Assembly: GCA_040756575.1 (NCBI GenBank)
Contig: JBFLYP010000010.1
Location: 21,802-85,801, forward strand
DNA: 64,000 nt
Direction of reading: 5' to 3'
Source of the DNA: DTYU01 sp040756575
GTDB lineage: Bacteria; Bacillota; Desulfotomaculia; Desulfotomaculales; Ammonificaceae
Each line of letters begins with the position of its first letter. The first letter of the stretch is position 1. The notes under the pieces were generated by a model. It did not search any database. It had not been told where the DNA came from and worked only from the letters and a program-made list of their open reading frames with translations. This document shows, piece after piece, positions 41,246 through 49,736 of the stretch. Position numbers and translations under genes: made by a program.

Positions 41246-43153
41246 TTAACGCCGCGAGCCCTTTTCTTTGTGGCACTTCAGGCAGAGGCCGTCCCCCTTC
41301 CCCGTCAGCAGACAACGGTAAGGGGTGCCGTGCGGGTTATGGCAGGTCGAGCTGCAGGTCAGGAGCCCGCCGGCGTTGGCGTCGGTCCACGGGGGACCCA
41401 CCGGGTGCAGGTAGCAGGTCTTCTTGCCTCTCCGGGCTTTTTCCCCGATGTAACCGGGGTGGCAGTGCAGGCACGCGCGCAGCTTCTCCGCCGGCGTTTC
41501 GAACCGGAAGCCGAACCCTTCCATGCCGTGGCAGTCCAAGCACGAGAGCTTCCCGTGTTTGCCTCGTTTGTAGTAATCAAAATCATGGCAGCCGGTGCAA
41601 AGGTCGGCGCTCTTTCGGGGCAGCAGCGCCTTTTCATACCCTGCGTGCGGCGAATGGCAGGCGATGCAGAGCAGCCCTTCCGGCACGGGGTGGTGCTCGG
41701 GCCCGAAAACGTATTGCCGCGAGTGGCACTTCAGGCAGAACTCGGTCTGCGAGGGCGCCGGCAAAAGCCCCTTGGTCCGGGCGGCATGGGGGTCGTGGCA
41801 GTCGGTGCACCTACCCTCGGCATAAGGCTTGTGCTTCACCGGCTTCAGGAGGTCGGCGTTGCGGTCGAAGTGGCAGCTGTAGCACAGCCGGAGCTGGTTC
41901 AGCCGGAGCAGCGCCTTGTAATTTGCGGCGTGGGGCTCGTGGCACGAGGTGCAGAACCCTTTTTCAAAGGGCGAGTGCTGCACCGGCAGTCGGGTGACGT
42001 TGCTGAAGGCGAAGTGGCAGTTGTAGCACATCCGGTTCTGCGGCCCCCGAAGAAGCCCGGTGTACTTGCTTATGTGCGGGTTGTGACAGTCGGTGCAGTA
42101 GCTGTTGTTATAAGGCGGGTGCTGGACAGGGCGCTTCAGCTCACCCCTGTAGTCGGGGTGGCAGGAGAAGCAGAGCACCCGCTGGCCCTGGCGCAGCTTC
42201 GCTTTCTCGCCGAGAGCGTGCTCCGTGTGGCAGTCCGTGCAGTTGCCGTTGACCAGCGGCATATGCACGAAGGAGCCTTCCTTGCGGGCGAACTTTACCG
42301 CGTCGGGGCTGTATTCGAAGTGGCATACCTGGCAGCGGCTCTTTTCCGGGATCTTAAGCCGCGGCGGGTAGAGGGGATTGTGCGGCGCGTGGCAACGGAT
42401 GCAGCCGTTGGTGTTCTCACCCGTCAACCGGTGGGTACCGGCAACTCCGGTATGGCAGCGGGTGCAAAGGATATCGCTTCCGAGGGGTTCCCGGGGCGGG
42501 GCCGTTTTTCCCGCAGCGCCCTCCGGCAAGCCGGCGGAAAGGCGGTTCTCAAGCTCACCGAGCCTTTCCTCGATCAGCTTACGGTCCAAAACGGCGTGCG
42601 GGTTCCGTCCGGCAGCCCGGTAAGCCTTTGCCGCATCCTCCCACTGCCCCTGGAGGTAATACACTTCACCCAGGCGGAACCAGGCGGCGGCGAACGCCGG
42701 GTTGGTCTGTACGGCCTGCATCTGTGCTGTAATCTCCATCTCCGGTGCGCGCTGGAGCCCGTAAAGCAGCCCGAGATTGAAGTTGGCCGCGGCCAGCGCC
42801 GGTTCATTCAGGGCCGCCCTTGTGTACCACATCACGGCTTCCCGGCGGCGGCCGCAGGAGTCGTAAAGCTGTCCGAGGTAATAAGGAGCATCCCCGTCAC
42901 GGGGCGCTAAGCGCAGCGCCTCCTTGAAAGCGCGGTCGGCAAGGAAAAAGTTCTGCTTCTCGAAGGCGTCGAGACCTTCTTTCAGCCACTGCTCGGCGGT
43001 TTTTTCCCGCGCGGCGAGCCCGAACGGCCATATGTAAAGAAGCCCGGCGAAAAGAACGACACACAGAACCCCAAGCAAGACCAAAGCGGTGTTATACCTT
43101 TTGAACGCAGGCGGCGTGCCGGTTTCGATATTTTTTTCGGTTTCAGCGGACAA
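41246..43153 (-). CDS. fusion of membrane-anchored TPR domain and 17-motif multiheme cytochrome
   Basis: 635 aa from TTG 43153 (GGGGAG 8-9 nt upstream). Membrane helix near residues 22-45, TPR repeats at about 55-180 (AEQWLKEGLDAFEKQNFFLA, APYYLGQLYDSCGRRREA, AANFNLGLLYGLQRAPEM, AAWFRLGEVYYLQGQWED), then a cytochrome domain with 16 CxxCH and one CxxxCH (CSSTCH near the end). Paired CHxPH-type motifs repeat every 40-45 residues, as in doubled-CxxCH cytochromes. It joins scaffold and electron carrier in one chain, an uncommon layout. It follows the 12-heme gene. Confidence 0.88.
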   Translation of the reverse strand: MSAETEKNIETGTPPAFKRYNTALVLLGVLCVVLFAGLLYIWPFGLAAREKTAEQWLKEGLDAFEKQNFFLADRAFKEALRLAPRDGDAPYYLGQLYDSCGRRREAVMWYTRAALNEPALAAANFNLGLLYGLQRAPEMEITAQMQAVQTNPAFAAAWFRLGEVYYLQGQWEDAAKAYRAAGRNPHAVLDRKLIEERLGELENRLSAGLPEGAAGKTAPPREPLGSDILCTRCHTGVAGTHRLTGENTNGCIRCHAPHNPLYPPRLKIPEKSRCQVCHFEYSPDAVKFARKEGSFVHMPLVNGNCTDCHTEHALGEKAKLRQGQRVLCFSCHPDYRGELKRPVQHPPYNNSYCTDCHNPHISKYTGLLRGPQNRMCYNCHFAFSNVTRLPVQHSPFEKGFCTSCHEPHAANYKALLRLNQLRLCYSCHFDRNADLLKPVKHKPYAEGRCTDCHDPHAARTKGLLPAPSQTEFCLKCHSRQYVFGPEHHPVPEGLLCIACHSPHAGYEKALLPRKSADLCTGCHDFDYYKRGKHGKLSCLDCHGMEGFGFRFETPAEKLRACLHCHPGYIGEKARRGKKTCYLHPVGPPWTDANAGGLLTCSSTCHNPHGTPYRCLLTGKGDGLCLKCHKEKGSRR

Positions 43154-43343
43154 TGCGCTCTCTCCCCGCTGTCCAGAAAATAGTTCAACGTTCAACGCTC
43201 GAAGTTTAAAGCCAGGGTAGGGACACGTGTAACCGCCACACGACGGTTTTTATTCGTTGCCGCTGACGCCGGAGGTGTTGCAACGATCTTTTTAAAGAAG
43301 ATCCCGACGGTATCTGAAACCCTCCCTATTCGCGTTTTCGGTG

Positions 43344-44477
43344 CTACTGCGCGGCGGCTTGAGAACCGGAGACCATCCCGCCGGTATGACAATAAGAACA
43401 GCTTGTGGTATCGTGACAATGGAAGCACTTGGCGGCGCCTTGTCGCGCTACTACTTTCGGGTGTATCTTCCGGTAGTTTTCGGGATGCGTGACCGGTGTT
43501 TTATGGCACTCCCCGCACGTTACGATATCCTGTTCGGCCGAACCCTTCGCCTTTGCGTCGTGGCATACAAGGCATCCCTCAAGATCTTGCTCCGCCCTGA
43601 ACTTGTGCTTCAACTTAAAGTCGGATCCGTGCGTGACCGGCAGCTTGGTGTGGCAGTTGATGCAGAACGGGTTGCCGCGCACCCCTTGTATAAGGGTGAT
43701 ATCCTCCCCCGGCCTGGCCACGTCGAGGAGCACGGCATGACAGTATACGCACCCTTTGATATCTTTCCTTGCCGCGCCGCCGTGTTTGTATGACCAGTCT
43801 GCCGCCTTGTGGTTTGCCGGGACGTCAAGCTCTTTGTGGCATGCCGCGCAGGCGGACGGTGCCTTTTTGCCGTTGTGGCAGCTCATACACGCTCCCATCA
43901 AAGGACGGTGTTCCTTCGGTCCTAAGTTCTTCAGTTCGTTTTCGAGGAGTTTGAAAGCGGGTTCCATCCGGCCGCCTGCTTTCTCGAGCGCCTGGTCCAT
44001 ACGCTTGCCGGCCCGGGCGTGCACAACATCCACGTGGCAGGCGGCGCACGGCGTTCCGGTTACGGTGGTATGCTCGCGGTGCGGGATTATCAGGTCTCCG
44101 GACGGCGTAACTTCGCGGTTGGCAGAGTGGCACTGTCCACAGGCGCGGTTTTCCGGTACAAGGGTCGGTCTGTACGGGTATTTCGATTTGCCGAGGAGGT
44201 GAAGGACGGCGTTCCTGGCTTCCACCCGCCTGCGCGCCCAGCGCTTGAGCGTGCTGTTGTCGCCGCCGTGGCAGATCAGGCAATCGATACGGCTGTGTGC
44301 GGAGTATTTCCACGCGATGTATTGGGGCCGGGTTTCGTGACAGGTTGGGCAGTAACCCGGCTGCTCTACCCTTTTCAGTACGGAGTCCGAGATAAAGTAT
44401 CCGCTTAACGCTATAACTGCTACCACACCTGCGTAAATCAACCGTCGCGGCCACCGGTTTGGGGGGGCGTCCGTCAT
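43344..44477 (-). CDS. dodecaheme c-type cytochrome with NapC/NirT-like N-terminus
   Basis: 377 aa, ATG 44477 after AGGTGG. One N-terminal membrane helix (about 14-32) that is not a lipobox signal, then 12 CxxCH motifs. The first two (YCPTCHETRPQYIAWKYSAH then CLICH) resemble the NapC/NrfH quinol-oxidising pattern, so this may be the entry point that takes electrons from menaquinol. It is the first gene of the 14-kb minus-strand cluster. Its motifs CGQCHSANREVTPSGDLIIPH parallel CKGCHSDNRAFSLSGDLIVPH of the decaheme protein at 24254, so the two are related. Confidence 0.88.
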   Translation of the reverse strand: MTDAPPNRWPRRLIYAGVVAVIALSGYFISDSVLKRVEQPGYCPTCHETRPQYIAWKYSAHSRIDCLICHGGDNSTLKRWARRRVEARNAVLHLLGKSKYPYRPTLVPENRACGQCHSANREVTPSGDLIIPHREHTTVTGTPCAACHVDVVHARAGKRMDQALEKAGGRMEPAFKLLENELKNLGPKEHRPLMGACMSCHNGKKAPSACAACHKELDVPANHKAADWSYKHGGAARKDIKGCVYCHAVLLDVARPGEDITLIQGVRGNPFCINCHTKLPVTHGSDFKLKHKFRAEQDLEGCLVCHDAKAKGSAEQDIVTCGECHKTPVTHPENYRKIHPKVVARQGAAKCFHCHDTTSCSYCHTGGMVSGSQAAAQ

Positions 44478-44765
44478 TGCAACCACCTATCTCAAGACGC
44501 TTATTAAGCGAGTATTTCGATAACAGTTACTAAATTTCGATGGAAAACTTATCTTTGAAGGAAAATTACCACCTTATGAGGTCTATTCTCAATTTAGCCA
44601 AATTATTAGTTGATGTCAAGAAATTTTGGCAATAGTAAAAGGCGGTACTATTGTGCTGTTCGGCCGGCCGTAATAAAATATTATGGCTCAAAGCGTTCGG
44701 CAGCGTAAAAGACGTATGGCCGGTGAAACGGCTACCGGTATAGTGTAACAGGGGCGGAAAGTGTT

Positions 44766-45401
44766 ATGCCTTTTATAACGGGGACAGGGCTTTTCCCCAA
44801 ACGCACAAGTGGTGACGGGGACCATCCCGGGGGGAAGAAAATTAGGCTGGTGGTTGGTCTCGGCAACCCCGGACCGGAGTTTAGTGGAACAAGGCACAAC
44901 GTGGGTTTTGAAGTGTTGGACCGCCTGGCCTCCTTTTACGGGACGGCTTTTCAGAAGACACGTCAAAAGGCCCTGGCGGCGGTTATCCAGGTCGACGGGG
45001 CAACGGTGACACTTGCGAAACCCCAGACCTATATGAATTTAAGCGGGCGGGCGGTGCAGTTGCTGTTGAGAGCGAACCGCCTTTCCCCCGGTAACATGCT
45101 GATAGTTTACGACGACCTTGACTTGCCCCTGGGGAGGCTGCGCCTTTTACCCGGGGGTTCCGCCGGCGGGCATAAGGGTGTAGAGTCAGTCATCGCAGCA
45201 GTAGGGACGCCGGAGTTCCCGCGGCTGCGGATAGGCATCGGGCGGCCGGACGGGGATGCAGCGGATTACGTCCTGGGCCGGTTTTCGCCGGCGGAAGCAG
45301 AAACGGTCGGCACCGTTCTCGAAACGGCGGTTGCAGCGGTAGAATGCGTCCTCCGCGAAGGCTTGGCACAGGCAATGAATAAATTTAACCGCCGGCGGTA
45401 A
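44766..45401 (+). CDS. pth: peptidyl-tRNA hydrolase
   Basis: 211 aa by ATG 44766. Motifs: VVGLGNPGPEFSGTRHNVGF, PQTYMNLSG, IVYDDLDLPLGRLRL, GGSAGGHKG, with the catalytic His in TRHN. It frees peptidyl-tRNAs from stalled translation. Homologs begin about residue 26 (IRLVVGLGNPG), where only ATT is available after GGGGGGAAG; so either a 25-residue extension or an ATT start. It re-enters the conserved order after the cytochrome cluster, followed by mfd. Confidence 0.93.
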   Translation: MPFITGTGLFPKRTSGDGDHPGGKKIRLVVGLGNPGPEFSGTRHNVGFEVLDRLASFYGTAFQKTRQKALAAVIQVDGATVTLAKPQTYMNLSGRAVQLLLRANRLSPGNMLIVYDDLDLPLGRLRLLPGGSAGGHKGVESVIAAVGTPEFPRLRIGIGRPDGDAADYVLGRFSPAEAETVGTVLETAVAAVECVLREGLAQAMNKFNRRR

Positions 45402-45412
45402 ATCAGATAGTG

Positions 45413-48400
45413 ATGCGGGGTTTGATAAAGCTCTGGGCCGAGGCCCCTGTAATCCGCGAACTCAGGAACGACCTGCGTGAGCGGAAGTCAAGGGCGGTTT
45501 ACGGCCTGAGCGGAGCGGGACAGAGCCTTTTCATTGCAGGTTTGGCGGCAGACGGGATCCCGACGCTCGTTATCGTCCCGGATGATGAAACGGCGATGCG
45601 GCTTCAGGCCGACCTCCGCCAGCTCCTGGGAACGGGTGTTTCACTTTTTCTCCCATGGGAATTATTTCCAGAGAAAACAGCCGGCGGCTCTTTCATTTCC
45701 CGGCAGCGGTTAGCTTCGCTTGAGGCCCTGGTAAGCGGAAAGGGGATCGTTGTAGTCCCGGCTGCCGCGATTTTGCGGGCGCTTGTCCCCCCCGGAGATT
45801 TCAGCTCAATGTGCCGGGTATTGGAGAAGGGGGACACTCTCGAACAGGAGGAACTGGTCAGGCACCTTGCCGCGGCCGGTTATCAGCCGGCGGAAGTCGT
45901 AGAGACCCCCGGAAAATTCTGCCGGAGAGGCGGCATCGTTGACTTCTTCCCGCCTGCGGCGAGCGCCCCGGTGCGCGTAGAGTTCTTCGGCGACGTTATC
46001 GATTCCCTGCGGTTTTTCGATCCTGTAACCCAGCGTTCACAGGAGAAGGTTTCTCGCGTGGCATTCGGGCCGGCCACCGAGGGGGTGTACCCGCCAGGGC
46101 GCTTTACACAGGCCGCCGGGCGTCTCGAGCAGGATTACAGGCGGCTTACAGAGAAGGCTGTCTCCCCGCAGGCTTCTGCGCGTGCCGCCGCCTGGGTTGA
46201 GGAGACAGCCGCTTTGCTCCGTGCCGGCACTTGCGTTCCAAACAGCGAAGCGCTTCTCCCGTACTTCTACAATGATGATTCCGCTCAACTGTTGGATTAC
46301 CTGCCTGCCGAGGGTTTAGTTGTTCTGGTTGAACCGCATAGAAGCGCAACGTTCGCTGTCCGGTCGGAAACGGAAAACCTGCGGCTCTTTGCCGAGCTTC
46401 TGGAAACAGGGGCTTGTCTACCGCTGCAGCGCAAGGTTTACAAAAGCTGGAGCGGGATCGTGCAGGAACTCAACCGCCGGACGGTCCTTTTCTCTTCCTT
46501 TTTGCCGGAAAAACTTGATTTCGGCGGGGCCGGCGAACCGGTGGGTCTTTTGGCCAAGACAGCGCCCAATTTTTTAGGACGCATGGACGCCCTCGCGGAG
46601 GAGGTCCGCGAATGGCGTAGAACCAACAGCGTGGCCATTCTTGTGCGAAAACCGGAGCAGGCGGAAACCCTAATTAAAGATTTCCGGGAGCGGAATGTGC
46701 CGGTTACCTACCGCCCTGTTCTCTCATCAGTTGCTCAGGGCGACGTGGTAATCACACTCGGCCAGTTGAGCGAAGGGATAGTCTTTCCTGACGCGTGTGC
46801 GGTTGTGCTGACGGAGGCCGAGGTTTTTGGCCGGCGGCGGGGGTTTGCCGTGCGCACGGGTACACAAACGGAGCATGTAGGGGAACAACCGGAACTCCGC
46901 CCCGGCGATTACGTGGTCCATCCCGACCACGGTATCGGGAACTACAAGGGGCTGGCAACGCTGACCGTTGACGGGGTGACCAGGGAATACGCCCTGGTGC
47001 AGTACGCAGGTCAGGACAGGTTGTACATCCCCGCGGATCAGGTAGGTGTGCTGGAACGCTACGTAGGCGGCGAAGACGCAGCCCCGCGCCTCTCCCGGCT
47101 TGGCGGCGGGGAGTGGAAGCGGGCGAAAAGCCGCGCTATGCATGCAGCGCGTGAGGTTGCGCTCGATCTCCTTTCGCTTTATGCCGCGCGGGAGGCTGCC
47201 AAGGGGTACGCCTTTTCCCCCGATACGCCGTGGCAGCGGGAGTTCGAGGACGCTTTTCCGTATGAAGAGACCCCCGACCAGTTGCGGGCGATAGCGGATG
47301 TCAAGGCGGACATGGAAAAACCGCGCCCCATGGACCGGTTGCTTTGCGGCGATGTAGGTTACGGGAAGACAGAGGTGGCACTCCGGGCTGCCTTTAAGGC
47401 TTTAATGGACGAAAAGCAGGTGGCGGTTTTAGTGCCCACCACCATTCTTGCGCAGCAGCACTACCAAACGTTCAAAGAGCGCTTTTCTCCGTACCCGGTT
47501 GAAGTCGCGTGGCTTTGCCGGTTCCAGTCGCAGGCCGAGCAGCGGGAAGTAATCCAGGGTCTGAAGACCGGGAAGATCGACATCGTTATCGGCACGCACA
47601 GGTTGCTCCAGGAGGATGTGGGCTTCGCCGACCTGGGCCTGGTGATCATCGATGAGGAGCAGCGCTTTGGTGTCGCCCAGAAGGAAAAACTGAAGCTTTT
47701 CCGGCGGGAGGTAGACGTCCTGACGATGACGGCTACGCCGATCCCGCGTACCCTCTATATGTCACTCACCGGCATAAGAGACACCAGCATTCTCGCCACA
47801 CCGCCGCCGGACCGCCTGCCGGTGGAAACGCACGTCGTTGAGGAAAATCCCGTTTTGGTCCGTGAAGCGATCAGACGGGAAATCGCCCGGGGGGGGCAGG
47901 TGTACTTTGTCTACAACCGGGTGGTAGGGCTCGACGAAGTGGCGGCCTGGGTGAAGAGCCTTGTACCGGAGGCGCGTGTAGTGCAGGCCCACGGCCAGAT
48001 GCCTGAAGAGCAGCTCGAGCGGGTGATGCTGGATTTTATTGCACGAAAGTCTGATGTGCTTGTGGCCACAACGATTATTGAGAACGGGCTCGACATCGGA
48101 AACGTAAACACGCTTATCGTCAAGGACGCAGACCGTCTCGGCCTCGCCCAGTTGTACCAATTGCGCGGGCGGGTCGGTCGAACAAACCGTTTGGCGTACA
48201 CCTATTTCATGTACCGGCGGGATAAACTAATAAATGAAGCTGCGCGCCAGCGCTTGCAGGCCATTCGTGATTTTACCGACCTGGGCGCCGGTTTTAAGAT
48301 CGCGAGGCGCGACCTCGAGATTCGCGGCGCCGGCAACATCCTGGGCATGGAGCAGCACGGACACATCCAGGCCGTCGGATTTGAGCTTTATTGCCGGCTG

Positions 48401-48886
48401 CTTAGAGAGGCGGTGGAGGAACTCCGCGGTGAGGCAGTGCTGCCTCCCGTAGAGACCCTGGTAGAGCTTCCAATATCGGCATACCTGCCGGAAGGATACG
48501 TTCCCGACCGCTATAAGATGGAGGTCTACCGTGCGGTGGCCAATGCTGTAACGCCTGAGGATTTGGAGGCTGTTGAGGCGTCTTTGCGTGACCGGTACGG
48601 GCCGCCGCCGCAGCCGCTCCAGAATCTCCTTTCGGTGGCGCTCCTCCGGGCGCACGCCCGGCGGTTGAGAGTTCGGACTCTAATTCGACAGGGGAATTAT
48701 TACCGGTTCATTTTCGCACCGGGGCATTCATTAAAGGCAGAGAAGTTAGCCGAAGTTGCCAAGCGTTACTCTGTGCGCCTCCTCCAGGAAGGTGACCAGT
48801 TTGAGGCCAGACTGCCTGCGAGCGTGCGACAGGAATCGATCGATTCCTTGAAAAAATTAACCAAATTTCTTGTAGAATTGAGTTGA
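45413..48886 (+). CDS. mfd: transcription-repair coupling factor
   Basis: About 1157 aa, full family length. Order: UvrB-homology region (to about 350), RNA-polymerase-interacting domain (GDYVVHPDHGIGNYKGL, about 500-570), translocase with Walker A GDVGYGKTEVALRA (about 645), DEEQRFG (about 748) and motif VI QLRGRVGRT (about 920), then the C-terminal TRCF domain. It displaces stalled RNA polymerase and recruits UvrA. The upstream GTG at 45410 is an alternative start; no clear ribosome-binding site. It follows pth by 12 nt. Confidence 0.96.
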   Translation: MRGLIKLWAEAPVIRELRNDLRERKSRAVYGLSGAGQSLFIAGLAADGIPTLVIVPDDETAMRLQADLRQLLGTGVSLFLPWELFPEKTAGGSFISRQRLASLEALVSGKGIVVVPAAAILRALVPPGDFSSMCRVLEKGDTLEQEELVRHLAAAGYQPAEVVETPGKFCRRGGIVDFFPPAASAPVRVEFFGDVIDSLRFFDPVTQRSQEKVSRVAFGPATEGVYPPGRFTQAAGRLEQDYRRLTEKAVSPQASARAAAWVEETAALLRAGTCVPNSEALLPYFYNDDSAQLLDYLPAEGLVVLVEPHRSATFAVRSETENLRLFAELLETGACLPLQRKVYKSWSGIVQELNRRTVLFSSFLPEKLDFGGAGEPVGLLAKTAPNFLGRMDALAEEVREWRRTNSVAILVRKPEQAETLIKDFRERNVPVTYRPVLSSVAQGDVVITLGQLSEGIVFPDACAVVLTEAEVFGRRRGFAVRTGTQTEHVGEQPELRPGDYVVHPDHGIGNYKGLATLTVDGVTREYALVQYAGQDRLYIPADQVGVLERYVGGEDAAPRLSRLGGGEWKRAKSRAMHAAREVALDLLSLYAAREAAKGYAFSPDTPWQREFEDAFPYEETPDQLRAIADVKADMEKPRPMDRLLCGDVGYGKTEVALRAAFKALMDEKQVAVLVPTTILAQQHYQTFKERFSPYPVEVAWLCRFQSQAEQREVIQGLKTGKIDIVIGTHRLLQEDVGFADLGLVIIDEEQRFGVAQKEKLKLFRREVDVLTMTATPIPRTLYMSLTGIRDTSILATPPPDRLPVETHVVEENPVLVREAIRREIARGGQVYFVYNRVVGLDEVAAWVKSLVPEARVVQAHGQMPEEQLERVMLDFIARKSDVLVATTIIENGLDIGNVNTLIVKDADRLGLAQLYQLRGRVGRTNRLAYTYFMYRRDKLINEAARQRLQAIRDFTDLGAGFKIARRDLEIRGAGNILGMEQHGHIQAVGFELYCRLLREAVEELRGEAVLPPVETLVELPISAYLPEGYVPDRYKMEVYRAVANAVTPEDLEAVEASLRDRYGPPPQPLQNLLSVALLRAHARRLRVRTLIRQGNYYRFIFAPGHSLKAEKLAEVAKRYSVRLLQEGDQFEARLPASVRQESIDSLKKLTKFLVELS

Positions 48887-48898
48887 ATGAGCTATAAT
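48870..48898 (+). promoter_or_regulatory. candidate sigma-A promoter before spoVT
   Basis: TTGTAG (48870-48875), 17-bp spacer, perfect TATAAT (48893-48898), overlapping the end of mfd. The -35 is weak. In B. subtilis spoVT depends on sigma-G, and I did not find a convincing sigma-G promoter here. Confidence 0.4.
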
Positions 48899-49031
48899 GG
48901 ATTTGGAATGATTGTCCAAGCTGGGTGATGTCTGGTAAAAAATGAATAAGTAATGTTGACGCGCTGTATACTACATTATAGGAAATCCCGAATTAGACCA
49001 CGCAGGAAATTTATAAAGGAGGTAAAAGCCC

Positions 49032-49592
49032 ATGAAGGCAACGGGTATTGTTCGGCGTATCGACGACTTAGGGAGGGTTGTAATCCCAAAGGAGATCCGG
49101 CGTACTTTACGGATCAGGGAGGGTGACCCGCTGGAGATTTTCGTGGATCGGGACGGCGAGGTAATTCTAAAGAAGTATTCACCGATAGGGGAACTCGGGG
49201 ATTTCGCAAAAGAGTACGCTGATTCTTTGCACGAAGCTGTAGGGCACATCGCAATGATCACCGACCGGGACACCATTATTGCTGTTGCCGGTGTGGCCAA
49301 GAAGGAATTCCTGAACCGGCCTATCGGGTCTGCAATAGAAAAGGTAATGGAAGGCCGGCGGTCGGTGGTAATCAACTGCCCGGGGGAGGATCCCTTATGC
49401 ACCGAATGCCTGACGGCAGATGACGGGGAATGCAGTTTTTCAGCAGAGGTGATAGCCCCCATTGTTTCAGAAGGCGACCCCATCGGTGCGGTGGTCCTGG
49501 TGTCGCGAGAGCCGGGGGTGAGGATGGGAGAGCTCGAGCTTAAACTTGCGGAAACGGCCGCTGGTTTTCTTGCAAAGCAGATGGAACAGTAG
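49032..49592 (+). CDS. spoVT: stage V sporulation regulator SpoVT
   Basis: 186 aa. N-terminal AbrB-type DNA-binding domain (MKATGIVRRIDDLGRVVIPK, residues 1-50) and a C-terminal GAF-like domain (about 60-180) with Cys residues in NCPGEDPLCTECLTADDGEC. SpoVT regulates late forespore genes. ATG after AAAGGAGGT. The order mfd-spoVT is as in Bacillus; spoVB and its neighbours are absent and mazG comes next. Confidence 0.94.
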   Translation: MKATGIVRRIDDLGRVVIPKEIRRTLRIREGDPLEIFVDRDGEVILKKYSPIGELGDFAKEYADSLHEAVGHIAMITDRDTIIAVAGVAKKEFLNRPIGSAIEKVMEGRRSVVINCPGEDPLCTECLTADDGECSFSAEVIAPIVSEGDPIGAVVLVSREPGVRMGELELKLAETAAGFLAKQMEQ

Positions 49593-49736
49593 GTAATAAT
49601 TAAGGCAAAATATGCAGAGGGGACGACATTTGAAGGGATTCGCTTTGCGAATTCCTGATTATTTATCATTGGGAACCGCTATGCGAACCGCTGTCGTGTA
49701 AATTTATTCATGGGGAGTGAGGGGCGGAACGGGTTT

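Noticed and set aside
41195..42910. 571-aa open frame on the plus strand opposite the TPR-cytochrome gene
   Set aside because: Antisense to a gene with 17 heme motifs; no ribosome-binding site and no recognisable domain. It is open because the GC-rich opposite strand lacks stops.
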